The notes beneath the pieces are model-generated. The model was not told the origin of the DNA, did not search any database, and saw only the letters and a list, made by a program, of their open reading frames with translations. A stretch of DNA of 64,000 nucleotides from an uncultured Eubacteriales bacterium (GTDB lineage Bacteria; Bacillota; Clostridia; Christensenellales; Aristaeellaceae): the NCBI GenBank assembly GCA_902765735.1, contig CACXBB010000032.1, positions 1 to 64,000 of the forward strand. Reading direction: 5' to 3'. Numbering within the stretch: position 1 is the first letter of the stretch; each line of letters opens with the position of its first letter. Both the position numbers and the translations under genes were made by a program. Shown here one piece after another: positions 27,821-35,904 of the stretch.

Positions 27821-28810
27821 TTACACGCGGAAGGCCGGGGCCTCGCTGGGATAGTCGAGGTACGCCTTCAGCTCGTCGTCCAGCTTGAGCAGCGTGACGC
27901 TCACGCCCGCCATCTCCAGGCTGGTCATGTAGTTGCCCACGAAGGCCTTGTAGATGCGGATGCCCTTCTCCCGGAGGATGTTCTCCACCTCGTCGTAGAG
28001 TATGTACTGCTCCATCAGCGGCGTGCCGCCCAGGCCGTTGACCATCACGGCGACCTCGCTGCCGGCGTAGTCGCAGTCGTCGAATATCTTTTGAAGCAGC
28101 TTCGCCGCCAGCTCCTTCGCGCTGCTCATCTTCTCGCGGTTGATGCCGGGCTCGCCGTGGATGCCCATGCCGATCTCGCACTCGTCCTCGCCCAGCGTAA
28201 AGCCGGGCTTGCCCACCGCGGGCAGTATGCAGGGCGTCATGGCCATGCCCATGGTGCGCACGTTGGCGATGGTCTTCTCCGCGGCGGCCTTGACCTCGGG
28301 CAGGCTCCTGCCCATCTCGGCGGCGGCGCCCGCCACCTTGTGCACGAACAGCGTGCCCGCGATGCCGCGGCGGCCGGTGGTCCAGGTGCTGTCCTCCACG
28401 GCCACGTCGTCCTTTACCACGGCGATGTCGGTTTTGATGCCGTCGAATTCCACCATCTCCCGGGCCATCTGGAAGTTCATGATGTCGCCGGAGTAGTTCA
28501 TGATGACCATCAGCACGCCCGCGCCGCCGTCCGCGGCCTTGACGCCCTCGATGATGCGGTCCGGCGAGGGCGAGGAGAACACGTTGCCCGCCACGGCCGC
28601 GTCCAGCATGCCCTTGCCCACGTAGCCGCCGAAGGACGGCTCGTGGCCGCTGCCGCCGCCGGTGATCAGGCCCACCTTGCCGGGGGTCTTTTCCGCGCGG
28701 GCGATCACCTCCACGCCCTCGCCCAGATAGCGGATCTTCGGGTTGGCCTTGGCCATGCCCCGGAGCATATCGCTGACGACTTCATTGGGATTGTTGATGA
28801 TTTTCTTCAT
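27821..28810 (-). CDS. DhaK-like substrate-binding subunit (second set)
   Basis: 329 residues. TGGGSGHEPSFGGYVG, NYSGDIMNF, TWTTGRRGIAGT and MGIHGEPG with H218 are all kept, so it should bind a short ketone or aldehyde sugar covalently. It is colinear with the first DhaK but clearly diverged. AAAGGAG precedes the ATG. Upstream lies a 130-bp repeat and then livF on the same strand, so it may belong to the liv transcript. Confidence 0.88.
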   Translation of the reverse strand: MKKIINNPNEVVSDMLRGMAKANPKIRYLGEGVEVIARAEKTPGKVGLITGGGSGHEPSFGGYVGKGMLDAAVAGNVFSSPSPDRIIEGVKAADGGAGVLMVIMNYSGDIMNFQMAREMVEFDGIKTDIAVVKDDVAVEDSTWTTGRRGIAGTLFVHKVAGAAAEMGRSLPEVKAAAEKTIANVRTMGMAMTPCILPAVGKPGFTLGEDECEIGMGIHGEPGINREKMSSAKELAAKLLQKIFDDCDYAGSEVAVMVNGLGGTPLMEQYILYDEVENILREKGIRIYKAFVGNYMTSLEMAGVSVTLLKLDDELKAYLDYPSEAPAFRV

Positions 28811-28864
28811 AGCGTTGATTCTCCTTTTTTTGTTTTTGATGGAGGGAGTAGGCAGTAGGGGTTA

Positions 28865-28993
28865 CGACCTCTTCCGTCATTTGCTTCGCAAATGCCACCT
28901 TCCCCTGAAGGGGAAGGCAGAGGGTAGCGCTGCCAAAAGCCTTCCCCTTCAGGGGAAGGTGGCACAGCCGCAGGCTGTGACGAAAGAGGTCGT
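28865..28993. repeat. Dispersed repeat, CCTTCCCCTGAAGGGGAAGG type
   Basis: The outer arms ACGACCTCTTCCGTCA and TGACGAAAGAGGTCGT are inverted copies, and inside lie two CCTTCCCC...GGGGAAGG hairpins. The right end touches the stop codon of livF, at 28993-28995. Relatives are at 51904-52038, 56349-56632 and 63595-63665. Confidence 0.85.
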
Positions 28994-29721
28994 CACTTTC
29001 TCCGGCTCTGAGCACCCTTCCCGCCCAGGTAGGCGCTGCGCACGCGGTCATCCTGCAAGAGCGTCCTTGCGTCGCCGCTGAAGGCGATCCGGCCGGTCTC
29101 CAGCACGAAGGCGCGATTGGCGACGGACAGCGCCATGTTGGCGTTCTGCTCGATCAGCAGTATCGTGGTGCCCTGCTTATTGATGGATTCGATGAGCTCA
29201 AAGATCATCAGCACCAGGTTCGGCGCAAGGCCCATCGAGGGCTCGTCCAGCAGCAGCAGCTTGGGCTCGCTCATCAGCGCCCGTCCGATGGCCAGCATCT
29301 GCTGCTCGCCGCCGGAGAGGGTGCCCGCGGTCTGCCCCATGCGCTCCTTCAACCGGGGGAAGAGGTCGTACACCCTTTCGTAGGCCTGCTCGATGCTGGC
29401 CTTGTCCTTTCGGGTGTAGGCACCCAGCCGGAGGTTTTCGTGCACCGTCAGCGCCGGGAACACCTCGCGCCCCTCGGGAGAGATGCTGATGCCCCGGGAG
29501 ATGATGCGGTGCGGCGCGGCGCGGGTGATGTCCTCCCCCAGAAAGCGGATGCTGCCGGACTGCGCCCGCACCAGCCCCGTGATGGCGGAGAGCGTGGTGG
29601 ACTTGCCCGCGCCGTTGGAGCCGATCAGCGTGACGATCTCGCCCTGTCTGACCTCGAGGGAGATGCCCTTGAGCGCGTTGATGGGGCCGTAAGAGACCAC
29701 CAGGTTGTCAATTTTCAGCAT
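28993..29721 (-). CDS. livF: Branched-chain amino acid-type ABC transporter ATPase LivF
   Basis: 242 residues. Walker A GSNGAGKST, signature LSGGEQQMLAIGRAL, Walker B LLLLDEPSMGLAP, all typical of LivF. It overlaps livG by 14 bases. It energises LivHM-type import. Confidence 0.93.
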   Translation of the reverse strand: MLKIDNLVVSYGPINALKGISLEVRQGEIVTLIGSNGAGKSTTLSAITGLVRAQSGSIRFLGEDITRAAPHRIISRGISISPEGREVFPALTVHENLRLGAYTRKDKASIEQAYERVYDLFPRLKERMGQTAGTLSGGEQQMLAIGRALMSEPKLLLLDEPSMGLAPNLVLMIFELIESINKQGTTILLIEQNANMALSVANRAFVLETGRIAFSGDARTLLQDDRVRSAYLGGKGAQSRRK

Positions 29722-30487
29722 GCTTCTCGCGCTCCCCTCCCAGATAGGCGTCGATGACCGCCTGGTTGCTGGCGATCTCCTCGGGCAGGCCCTCGGCGAT
29801 CAGCTTGCCGTGGTCCAGCACGTAGATGCGGTCGGACACGTTCATGACCACGTTCATGTCGTGCTCGATCAGAAGCACCGTGTAGCCGATGTTTTTAAGA
29901 TGCCGTATGAACTGCAAAAGCGCCTCGCTCTCGGCGGGGTTCATGCCCGCGGCGGGCTCGTCCAGCAGCAGGAGCTTTGCGTCGGTGGCCATGGCGCGGG
30001 CGATCTCCACCTTGCGCTGGTCGCCGTAGGGCAGGCTGCCGGCGTAGTCGTTGATGTGCGCGCCCATGCCGATGCTCTCGAGGATCTCGATGGCGCGGGC
30101 GATGTTCTCCGCCTCCTGTCTGCGGTAGGCGGGGGTGTGGAACAGCCCCTGGAAGAAGTTGTAGTGGGTGTGGATGTGCATGCCCACCAGCACGTTCTCG
30201 ATGACCCGCAGCTTCGGAAACAGCCGGAGGTTCTGGAAGGTGCGGGAGATGCCCAGCTTCACGATCTCCTGGGGCGTCTTGTCCATCAGCTTCTGGCCCA
30301 TGAATTCCATGTCGCCCTCGGTGATGCGGTAGACGCCGGTCAGCATGTTGAACACGGTGGTCTTGCCCGCGCCGTTGGGACCCACCAGGCTGACGATCTC
30401 GCCCTGGTCCACCCGGAGGGAGACGTTGTCCACGGCGGTCAGGCCGCCGAAGCGTATGGTGATGTTGTCGATCGTAAGAAACGCCAT
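29708..30487 (-). CDS. livG: Branched-chain amino acid-type ABC transporter ATPase LivG
   Basis: 259 residues. Walker A GPNGAGKTT, the RTFQNLRLFP segment diagnostic of LivG, and Walker B LLLLDEPAAGMNPAE. The signature loop is SLPYGDQRKVEIARAM, the usual LivG variant. It starts three bases after the livM stop. Confidence 0.93.
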   Translation of the reverse strand: MAFLTIDNITIRFGGLTAVDNVSLRVDQGEIVSLVGPNGAGKTTVFNMLTGVYRITEGDMEFMGQKLMDKTPQEIVKLGISRTFQNLRLFPKLRVIENVLVGMHIHTHYNFFQGLFHTPAYRRQEAENIARAIEILESIGMGAHINDYAGSLPYGDQRKVEIARAMATDAKLLLLDEPAAGMNPAESEALLQFIRHLKNIGYTVLLIEHDMNVVMNVSDRIYVLDHGKLIAEGLPEEIASNQAVIDAYLGGEREKHAEN

Positions 30488-30490
30488 CGC

Positions 30491-31564
30491 CTACGCCTCC
30501 TTTCCGCGCCCGGGAATATAGGCCCCGAGCCCGCGCTCCACAAGCAGTCTGCGCGTCGGACGGCTCAGCTTATAGGGCAGCGTGGACTGCCAGCCCAGCG
30601 CGCCCTGGGGCCGGAACTGCATCATCAAAACCAGCAGCACGCCGTAGATCACGAACCGCCACTCGTTCAAAAACCGGAACACCTGCGGGAACAGCCACAA
30701 AAGCGCCGAGCCGAACACCATGCCGCGCACCGTGCCCAGTCCGCCCACGATGACCACCGAGAGGATCAGTATCGAGGTGTTGAACACGAAGCTCGTGGGC
30801 TCAATGTAGCTGTTGGCGATCACGCAGTACAGCCCGCCGCCCAGCCCCGTGATGAAGGCCGATATGACGAAGGCCAGTATCTTGTAGCGCGCGGTGCGGA
30901 TGCCCATCATGGTGGCGGCCAGCTCGTCGTCGCGTATGGCCATGAAGGCCCGCCCGGCCTTGGAGTTGCGGATGGCCAGGCACGCGATGCCGGTCAGCAC
31001 GCACAGCGCCAGCGTCAGGTAGAACACCCCGCCGTTCTTCATGTCCAGCTTCATGCCGAACAGCACGGGCTTGGGGATGTTGCGGATGCCGTAGTTGCCG
31101 TTGGTGACGGACTCCCACTGTTTTAAGATCATCTGCACGATCTCGCAGAAGCCCAGCGTGACGATGGACAGGTAGGTGCCCGAGAGCCTGAGCGTCGGAA
31201 GGCCCAGCAGCAGGCCGATCAGCGCGGCGAACACCCCCGCCGCCACCAGCGCCGGCCAGAAGGACCAGCCCAGCTTGGTCATCGACAGCGCGCACACGTA
31301 GGCGCCGATGCCGTAGAAGCCCGCGTGACCCAGCGACACCTGCCCGGTGTAGCCGATCAGCACGTTCAAGCCCATGCCCAGCATGGCGTAGAGTATGATC
31401 ATGATCACGATGCGCATGTTCGCCGGGGTCATGAAGCTGAATTTCGGCGTGTAGAGCAGCACCGCGCCGATGACGACGGCAAACACCCACTTCCAGGCAT
31501 CCACGAAGTGTTCAAACACGTACAACAGACCGTTTTCCTTGACGGAACCAAATCTCTTCTCCAT
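30491..31564 (-). CDS. livM: Branched-chain amino acid-type ABC transporter permease LivM
   Basis: 357 residues with about ten membrane helices. LivM hallmarks are GLNVLIGYTGQVSLGHAGFYGIG (read as a continuous family motif near residue 65), AGRAFMAIRDDELAA and GGLGTVRGMVFGS. It lies three bases after livH. Substrates of this class include Leu/Ile/Val but also urea, amides and other amino acids. Confidence 0.92.
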   Translation of the reverse strand: MEKRFGSVKENGLLYVFEHFVDAWKWVFAVVIGAVLLYTPKFSFMTPANMRIVIMIILYAMLGMGLNVLIGYTGQVSLGHAGFYGIGAYVCALSMTKLGWSFWPALVAAGVFAALIGLLLGLPTLRLSGTYLSIVTLGFCEIVQMILKQWESVTNGNYGIRNIPKPVLFGMKLDMKNGGVFYLTLALCVLTGIACLAIRNSKAGRAFMAIRDDELAATMMGIRTARYKILAFVISAFITGLGGGLYCVIANSYIEPTSFVFNTSILILSVVIVGGLGTVRGMVFGSALLWLFPQVFRFLNEWRFVIYGVLLVLMMQFRPQGALGWQSTLPYKLSRPTRRLLVERGLGAYIPGRGKEA

Positions 31565-31567
31565 ATC

Positions 31568-32455
31568 TCACACCTTCGTTATGCCTTTCTTCCCAAAGAA
31601 GCCGGTGGGCTTGATGATGAGGATCAGTATCAAAATCACAAAGGCCATGGGGTCGCGGACGTTGCTGCCCAGGTACTGGGCCGCCAGGCACTCCGCCACG
31701 CCCACCACCAGGCCGCCGACCACCGCGCCGTGCAGCATGCCGATGCCGCCCACCACCGCCGCCGAGAAGGCCTTCAAGCCGATGGTGGAGCCCATGGAGG
31801 GCGATATGATGCCGTAGTACCCGGCGATCAGCGCCCCGGCGATGGCCGCGCAGGCGCCGCCGATGAAGAATGTGAAGGAGATCACGAAGTTGACGTTCAC
31901 GCCCACCATGTTGGCCGCCTTGGTGTTCTGCTGCACCGCGCGCATGGCCAGGCCGATCTTGGTCTTCTGCACCACGAACGTCAGTATGAGCAACAGCACC
32001 ACCGCCACCACCAGCATGATGATCTGGCTGGACTGTATGGTGATGTTCCCGATCACGATGGGAGCAAACAGATTCAGCGACGGAAACCCGTGCTTCTCCG
32101 AGCCGAAGATGTAGTCGATGGACAGGGTGTTCTGTATGATAAACGACATACCGATGGTCGTGATCAGCGTGGCGATCGGTATGGATTTTTTCCTTCTCAG
32201 GGGCTCCAGCGCCACCTTGTCGATGGTGAGCGCCAGCAGGCCGGACAGCACGATGGCGATCAGTATGGCCGGGAACAGCCCGACCTTCAGTGACACAAAG
32301 AAATACACCATGTATGCGCCGAAGGCGTACACGGAGCCGTGGGAAAAGTTGATCAGCCGCAGCACGCCGAATACCATGGAGTACCCGACGGCGATCAGCG
32401 CGTACGCCATCCCCAGCGCGAGGCCGTTGATGATGGCTCCAAGCAGCGTCTGCAT
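31568..32455 (-). CDS. livH: Branched-chain amino acid-type ABC transporter permease LivH
   Basis: 295 residues with about eight membrane helices. LivH hallmarks are INGLALGMAYALIAVGYSM, INFSHGSVYAFGAY and GLKAFSAAVVGGIG. The ATG at 32455 is chosen because the family starts there. No clear ribosome binding site precedes it, because the bases just upstream belong to a repeat region. The frame stays open to 32755 through that repeat, but this extension has no protein character. Confidence 0.9.
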   Translation of the reverse strand: MQTLLGAIINGLALGMAYALIAVGYSMVFGVLRLINFSHGSVYAFGAYMVYFFVSLKVGLFPAILIAIVLSGLLALTIDKVALEPLRRKKSIPIATLITTIGMSFIIQNTLSIDYIFGSEKHGFPSLNLFAPIVIGNITIQSSQIIMLVVAVVLLLILTFVVQKTKIGLAMRAVQQNTKAANMVGVNVNFVISFTFFIGGACAAIAGALIAGYYGIISPSMGSTIGLKAFSAAVVGGIGMLHGAVVGGLVVGVAECLAAQYLGSNVRDPMAFVILILILIIKPTGFFGKKGITKV

Positions 32456-32499
32456 AGCGAAAAAACAGGCTGCGCGACCCTTGTGCGGACGGGCGGCAG

Positions 32500-32870
32500 C
32501 TCTCCTTCCCTCATAGAAATGAGCGGGGCACGAGTGGGGAGAGTGGACATTTGGAATGCCTTCGTAGGGACGCCATTCATGGCGTCCGCGGGCGGCATGA
32601 ATGCCGCCCCTACGAAGATCGCGCTGTGTACGAACAATACCCTCATCGCCCGCAGGAACCCAATCCCGTAGGGGCGATGCCCTCATCGCCCGCAGGATAG
32701 TAACGTTACGATTCGTCGGGGGCGGGCGCCGAATCGGCGCCCCTACGGGGGACACGTACTTCGACGGACGCCATGAATGGCGTCCCTACGAAGAAACATC
32801 GGAGAGGTCCGCATCTGCACTCTGCACTCTGTACTCTCCACTCTATACAAAGGGGGCCCGGAGGGGTATT
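32500..32870. repeat. Repeat cluster between livJ and livH
   Basis: Several GTAGGGACGCC/GTAGGGGCG palindromic modules in series (32563-32614, about 32667-32747 and 32764-32792), followed by TCTGCACTCTGCACTCTG-type short repeats and a GGGGGCCCGGAGGGG...CCCCCTCC hairpin close to the livJ stop. The cluster splits the liv genes and may weaken or process the transcript. Confidence 0.8.
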
Positions 32871-32897
32871 CCCCCTCCGAACCCGTCAGTCGTTCAA

Positions 32898-34016
32898 TCA
32901 GAACTCGGCCACCTGGAAGGCGCCGTCCTTGACCATGATCTTGGTGAACACCTTCTGGGCGTCGCCGATCTCGTCGAAGGTGGTGTAGCCGGACATGCCC
33001 TCGTACTCGGTGTTGTACATCTCGTTCTTGATGGCCTCGCGGTCCAGCTTGCCGGCGCGCTCGATGGCCTCCAGCAGGATGCCCACGGAGTCATACGCCT
33101 GGGTGGTCAGCGCGGAGGGCGCAGTGCCGTAGCGATCGGTGTAGGCCTTCACGTACTCCTGGATCTTCTCGTCGGGGTTGCCGGCGAAGAAGGAGACCGG
33201 CGCGCAGATGCCCTCGGCGGCGTCGCCGGCGATGGAGATCAGGTTGTCGGTGTAGGCGTTGGAGCAGCCCACCAGGCGCACGTCGTAGTCGCTGTTCTTG
33301 CAGGCCACGGCGAAGGGCGCGAGGGTGCCGTACATGCCGGCCACCATGATGACGTCCACGTCGGCGGCCTTGAAGTTGGCGATCTCGGTGGCGAAGTCCA
33401 CGGCGTCAGTGGAGACCTCCTGGCGCAGCACGAAGTTGCCGCCCACGGCCGCGATGTTGTCCTCCATGGCCTTGCCGGCGGACTGGCCCCACTCGGTGTC
33501 GATGGAGAGCACGCCGATGTTCTTGCCGCCCAGGTCGTTCACGGCGATCTCAGCGCCGGTGCGGGTCTCGACCACGATGACGGTGTTGTTGCGGAAGATG
33601 TAGTCGCCGATGCTGGAGTAATCGGCATGGGAGGAGGTGGGGCTGATGTTGACGTATTCGTACTCCTGGTAGGTCGGCGCGGCCACCATGCAGATGCCGG
33701 AGGCGAAGTGGCCGATGACGCCCCAGATGTCGGGATCGGACACGATGGTGTCGGCGATGATCTGGGCCTCGTCGGAGTCGGACTTGTCGTCGAAATCGAC
33801 GATCTCAATCTGGTAAGCCTCGTCGCCGACCTTCACGCCGCCCTTTGCGTTCCACTCGTCGGCCATCAGCTTGGCCGCATTGGAGAAGCCAATGCCGTAC
33901 TCGGCGTTGTCGCCCGTCATCGGCGCGGCGACGGCGATCTTGATGGTGCCCTCCGCGAAGGCGGCGCTCGACAGAATCAGGCAGAGAGTCAGCAGAATGG
34001 CAAACAGTTTCTTCAT
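32898..34016 (-). CDS. livJ: Branched-chain amino acid-type substrate-binding protein LivJ
   Basis: 372 residues of the periplasmic-binding type I family. Signal peptide MKKLFAILLTLCLILSSAAF followed by AEG; no lipobox is seen. Family features are IKIAVAAPMTGDNAEYGIG and WNAKGGVKVGDEAYQIEIV. It is the first liv gene. AAAGGAAG precedes the ATG at 34016, and a good promoter lies about 85 bases upstream. Confidence 0.92.
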   Translation of the reverse strand: MKKLFAILLTLCLILSSAAFAEGTIKIAVAAPMTGDNAEYGIGFSNAAKLMADEWNAKGGVKVGDEAYQIEIVDFDDKSDSDEAQIIADTIVSDPDIWGVIGHFASGICMVAAPTYQEYEYVNISPTSSHADYSSIGDYIFRNNTVIVVETRTGAEIAVNDLGGKNIGVLSIDTEWGQSAGKAMEDNIAAVGGNFVLRQEVSTDAVDFATEIANFKAADVDVIMVAGMYGTLAPFAVACKNSDYDVRLVGCSNAYTDNLISIAGDAAEGICAPVSFFAGNPDEKIQEYVKAYTDRYGTAPSALTTQAYDSVGILLEAIERAGKLDREAIKNEMYNTEYEGMSGYTTFDEIGDAQKVFTKIMVKDGAFQVAEF

Positions 34017-34097
34017 GACAGTTACTTCCTTTCCGTGTTCTATTTCAAGGGCTGTCCGCCCGTTGAAACCCATTGACCGGACATTGCGAACACGGGT

Positions 34098-34127
34098 ATT
34101 ATAGCATACGTCCAATCTCAGTGTCAA
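34098..34127 (-). promoter_or_regulatory. Promoter of livJ
   Basis: On the minus strand a perfect TTGACA (34122-34127) and a perfect TATAAT (34098-34103) are 18 bases apart. Confidence 0.8.
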
Positions 34128-34136
34128 TACTTGACA
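34122..34136. promoter_or_regulatory. Palindrome joining the -35 boxes of livJ and the desulfidase gene
   Basis: TGTCAATACTTGACA: the two opposite -35 boxes form a six-base perfect inverted repeat with three bases between. Any protein bound here would cover both promoters. Confidence 0.5.
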
Positions 34137-34159
34137 GAAGTGTGGAAATACCATATTAT
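34131..34159 (+). promoter_or_regulatory. Promoter of the cysteine desulfidase-family gene
   Basis: A perfect TTGACA (34131-34136) and TATTAT (34154-34159) are 17 bases apart. The start codon follows at 34219. Confidence 0.8.
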
Positions 34160-34218
34160 ATATAAGTAAGCTATATCGGCAATCAGAGGATCGTCAAGCC
34201 GTGGAGGGGGCGTGTGCC

Positions 34219-35490
34219 ATGGACAGGAAAACCTACGAAGGCTATATCGCCATACTGGAGCACGAGCTGGTGCCCGCGCTGGGCTGCACCGAGCCCATCG
34301 CCATCGCGTTTGCCTCGGCGAAGGCCCGCGACGTGCTGGGCCGCTTCCCGGAGCACATCGTCGCGCACCTGAGCGGAAATATGATCAAGAACGTCAAGAG
34401 CGTCATCGTGCCCAACTCCGACAACGAGCGGGGCATCGAGACCGCCGTGGCGCTGGGCTGCACCGGAGGCGACGCCGATTTGCAGTACGAGGTGCTCAAG
34501 CCCGTCACCGAGGCGGACATCAAGCGCGCCCGGCAGCTCGTGCGGGAGGGCTTCTGCGAGACCCGCTACGTGGAGGGCAAGGACAACCTCTACATCCGCA
34601 TCGAGGCCACCTGCGGGGAGGAGCGCTGCGAGGTCACCGTGGAGCACGAGCACACCAACATCACCCGCATCGTCAAAAACGGCGAGACGCTGTACGCGCG
34701 GGAGGGCGACGGCCCCGCGATGGCCGGCGATGTGGACAAGCGCCTTCTGAACGTGAAAGACATCTACGCCTTCGCCAGCGAGGTCGATCTGGACGACGTG
34801 CGGGACGTGCTGGAGCGCCAGATCTCCATGAACGTCGCCGTGTCCGAGGAGGGCCTCAAGGGCTACTACGGCGCGGCGGTGGGCTGGCTTCTGATGCAGG
34901 TGGACGGCGACCATGTGGAGGGCCGTGCCGCCGCCCGCGCCGCCGCCGGGTCCGACGCCCGCATGAACGGGTGCAGCATGCCGGTGGTCATCAACTCCGG
35001 CAGCGGCAACCAGGGCATCACCATCACCCTGCCCATCTGCGAGTACGCCCAGACCTGGAACCTGAGCCACGACAAGCTGCTGCGGGCACTGGCGATGGCG
35101 AACCTGATCTCCGTGCACATCAAGCGGCACATCGGCAACCTCTCCGCCTTCTGCGGCGCGGTCAGCGCCGGGTGCGCGGCGGCCTGCGGCATCGCCTGGA
35201 TGGACGGATGCAGCTACGAGCAGATCTGCATGTGCATCACCAACACGCTGTGCAACGTGGGCGGCATCGTGTGCGACGGCGCCAAGAGCAGCTGCGCCGC
35301 CAAGATCGCCGCCGCCGTCAACGCCGGGACCTTCAGCTACCGCATGGCCAAGAAGGGGCTCACCTTCCACGGCGGCGACGGCCTGGCCGGCGGGGACATC
35401 GAGACCACCATCGAAAACATCGGCCGCATGGGGCGCGACGGCATGCACGGCACCGACGTCGAGATCCTCAACATCATGGTCGGGAAATAG
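34219..35490 (+). CDS. L-cysteine desulfidase family protein (UPF0597/CyuA-like)
   Basis: 423 residues. It has the family start LVPALGCTEPIAIAFASAKA, the GNMIKNVKSVIVPN segment, SGSGNQGIT and several conserved cysteines near the end (CGAVSAGCAAACG, CNVGGIVCDGAKSSC), which are thought to hold a 4Fe-4S cluster as in iron-sulfur serine dehydratases. Family members split cysteine into pyruvate, ammonia and sulfide (E. coli YhaM/CyuA). The ATG at 34219 follows GGAGGGG; the frame is open to 34201. It is divergent from livJ and shares its promoter region, which hints that the importer brings in its substrate or a related amino acid. Confidence 0.88.
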   Translation: MDRKTYEGYIAILEHELVPALGCTEPIAIAFASAKARDVLGRFPEHIVAHLSGNMIKNVKSVIVPNSDNERGIETAVALGCTGGDADLQYEVLKPVTEADIKRARQLVREGFCETRYVEGKDNLYIRIEATCGEERCEVTVEHEHTNITRIVKNGETLYAREGDGPAMAGDVDKRLLNVKDIYAFASEVDLDDVRDVLERQISMNVAVSEEGLKGYYGAAVGWLLMQVDGDHVEGRAAARAAAGSDARMNGCSMPVVINSGSGNQGITITLPICEYAQTWNLSHDKLLRALAMANLISVHIKRHIGNLSAFCGAVSAGCAAACGIAWMDGCSYEQICMCITNTLCNVGGIVCDGAKSSCAAKIAAAVNAGTFSYRMAKKGLTFHGGDGLAGGDIETTIENIGRMGRDGMHGTDVEILNIMVGK

Positions 35491-35510
35491 ATTCATACAT
35501 AAAAAAACAG

Positions 35511-35895
35511 GTTCTTCACGTTTTCTTGAGGGATAGCGCAAGGACTCCCTCAGGCGCTACGCGCCAGCTCCCTCCGAGAGGACTCCCCCAGTCAGCTTCG
35601 CTGACAGCCCCCTCGAGGAAGGGGCCTTTTGGCGGCGAACCCATAGCCTCCCTCTTAGAGGGAGGCATGACGGGGAGGCAGGGGGGTTACGGCCTACGCG
35701 CGGCAGCCTTGGCTCCCCTTTCAGGGGAGCTGGCACAGCCGTAGGCTGTGACTGAGAGGTTCCCTCCCCTCCCAGGGGAGCTGTCGCCGACGAAGTCGGT
35801 GACTGAGAGGTTTTGCCTTCCCCTTGAGGGGAAGGTGGACCGCTGTAGGCGGGACGGATGAGGTGCGTATCCCACAAGTTTCCGTGAAGAGCCTT
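35511..35895. repeat. Repeat element inside a split terminator-like hairpin
   Basis: The left end GGTTCTTCACGTTTTCTTGA and the right end (complement GGCTCTTCACGGAAACTTGT) are imperfect inverted copies. Inside are GAGGGAGGC, CAGCTTCGCTG and CCCCTTTCAGGGG-type palindromes in series. It lies between the convergent desulfidase and degV genes. Without the insert the ends would form a hairpin like the terminator at 60065-60101. Confidence 0.8.
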
Positions 35896-35904
35896 ATTGT
35901 TTCC

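Noticed and set aside
32456..32755. N-terminal extension of LivH
   Set aside because: The open frame runs through palindromic repeats, and LivH proteins begin at the later methionine.
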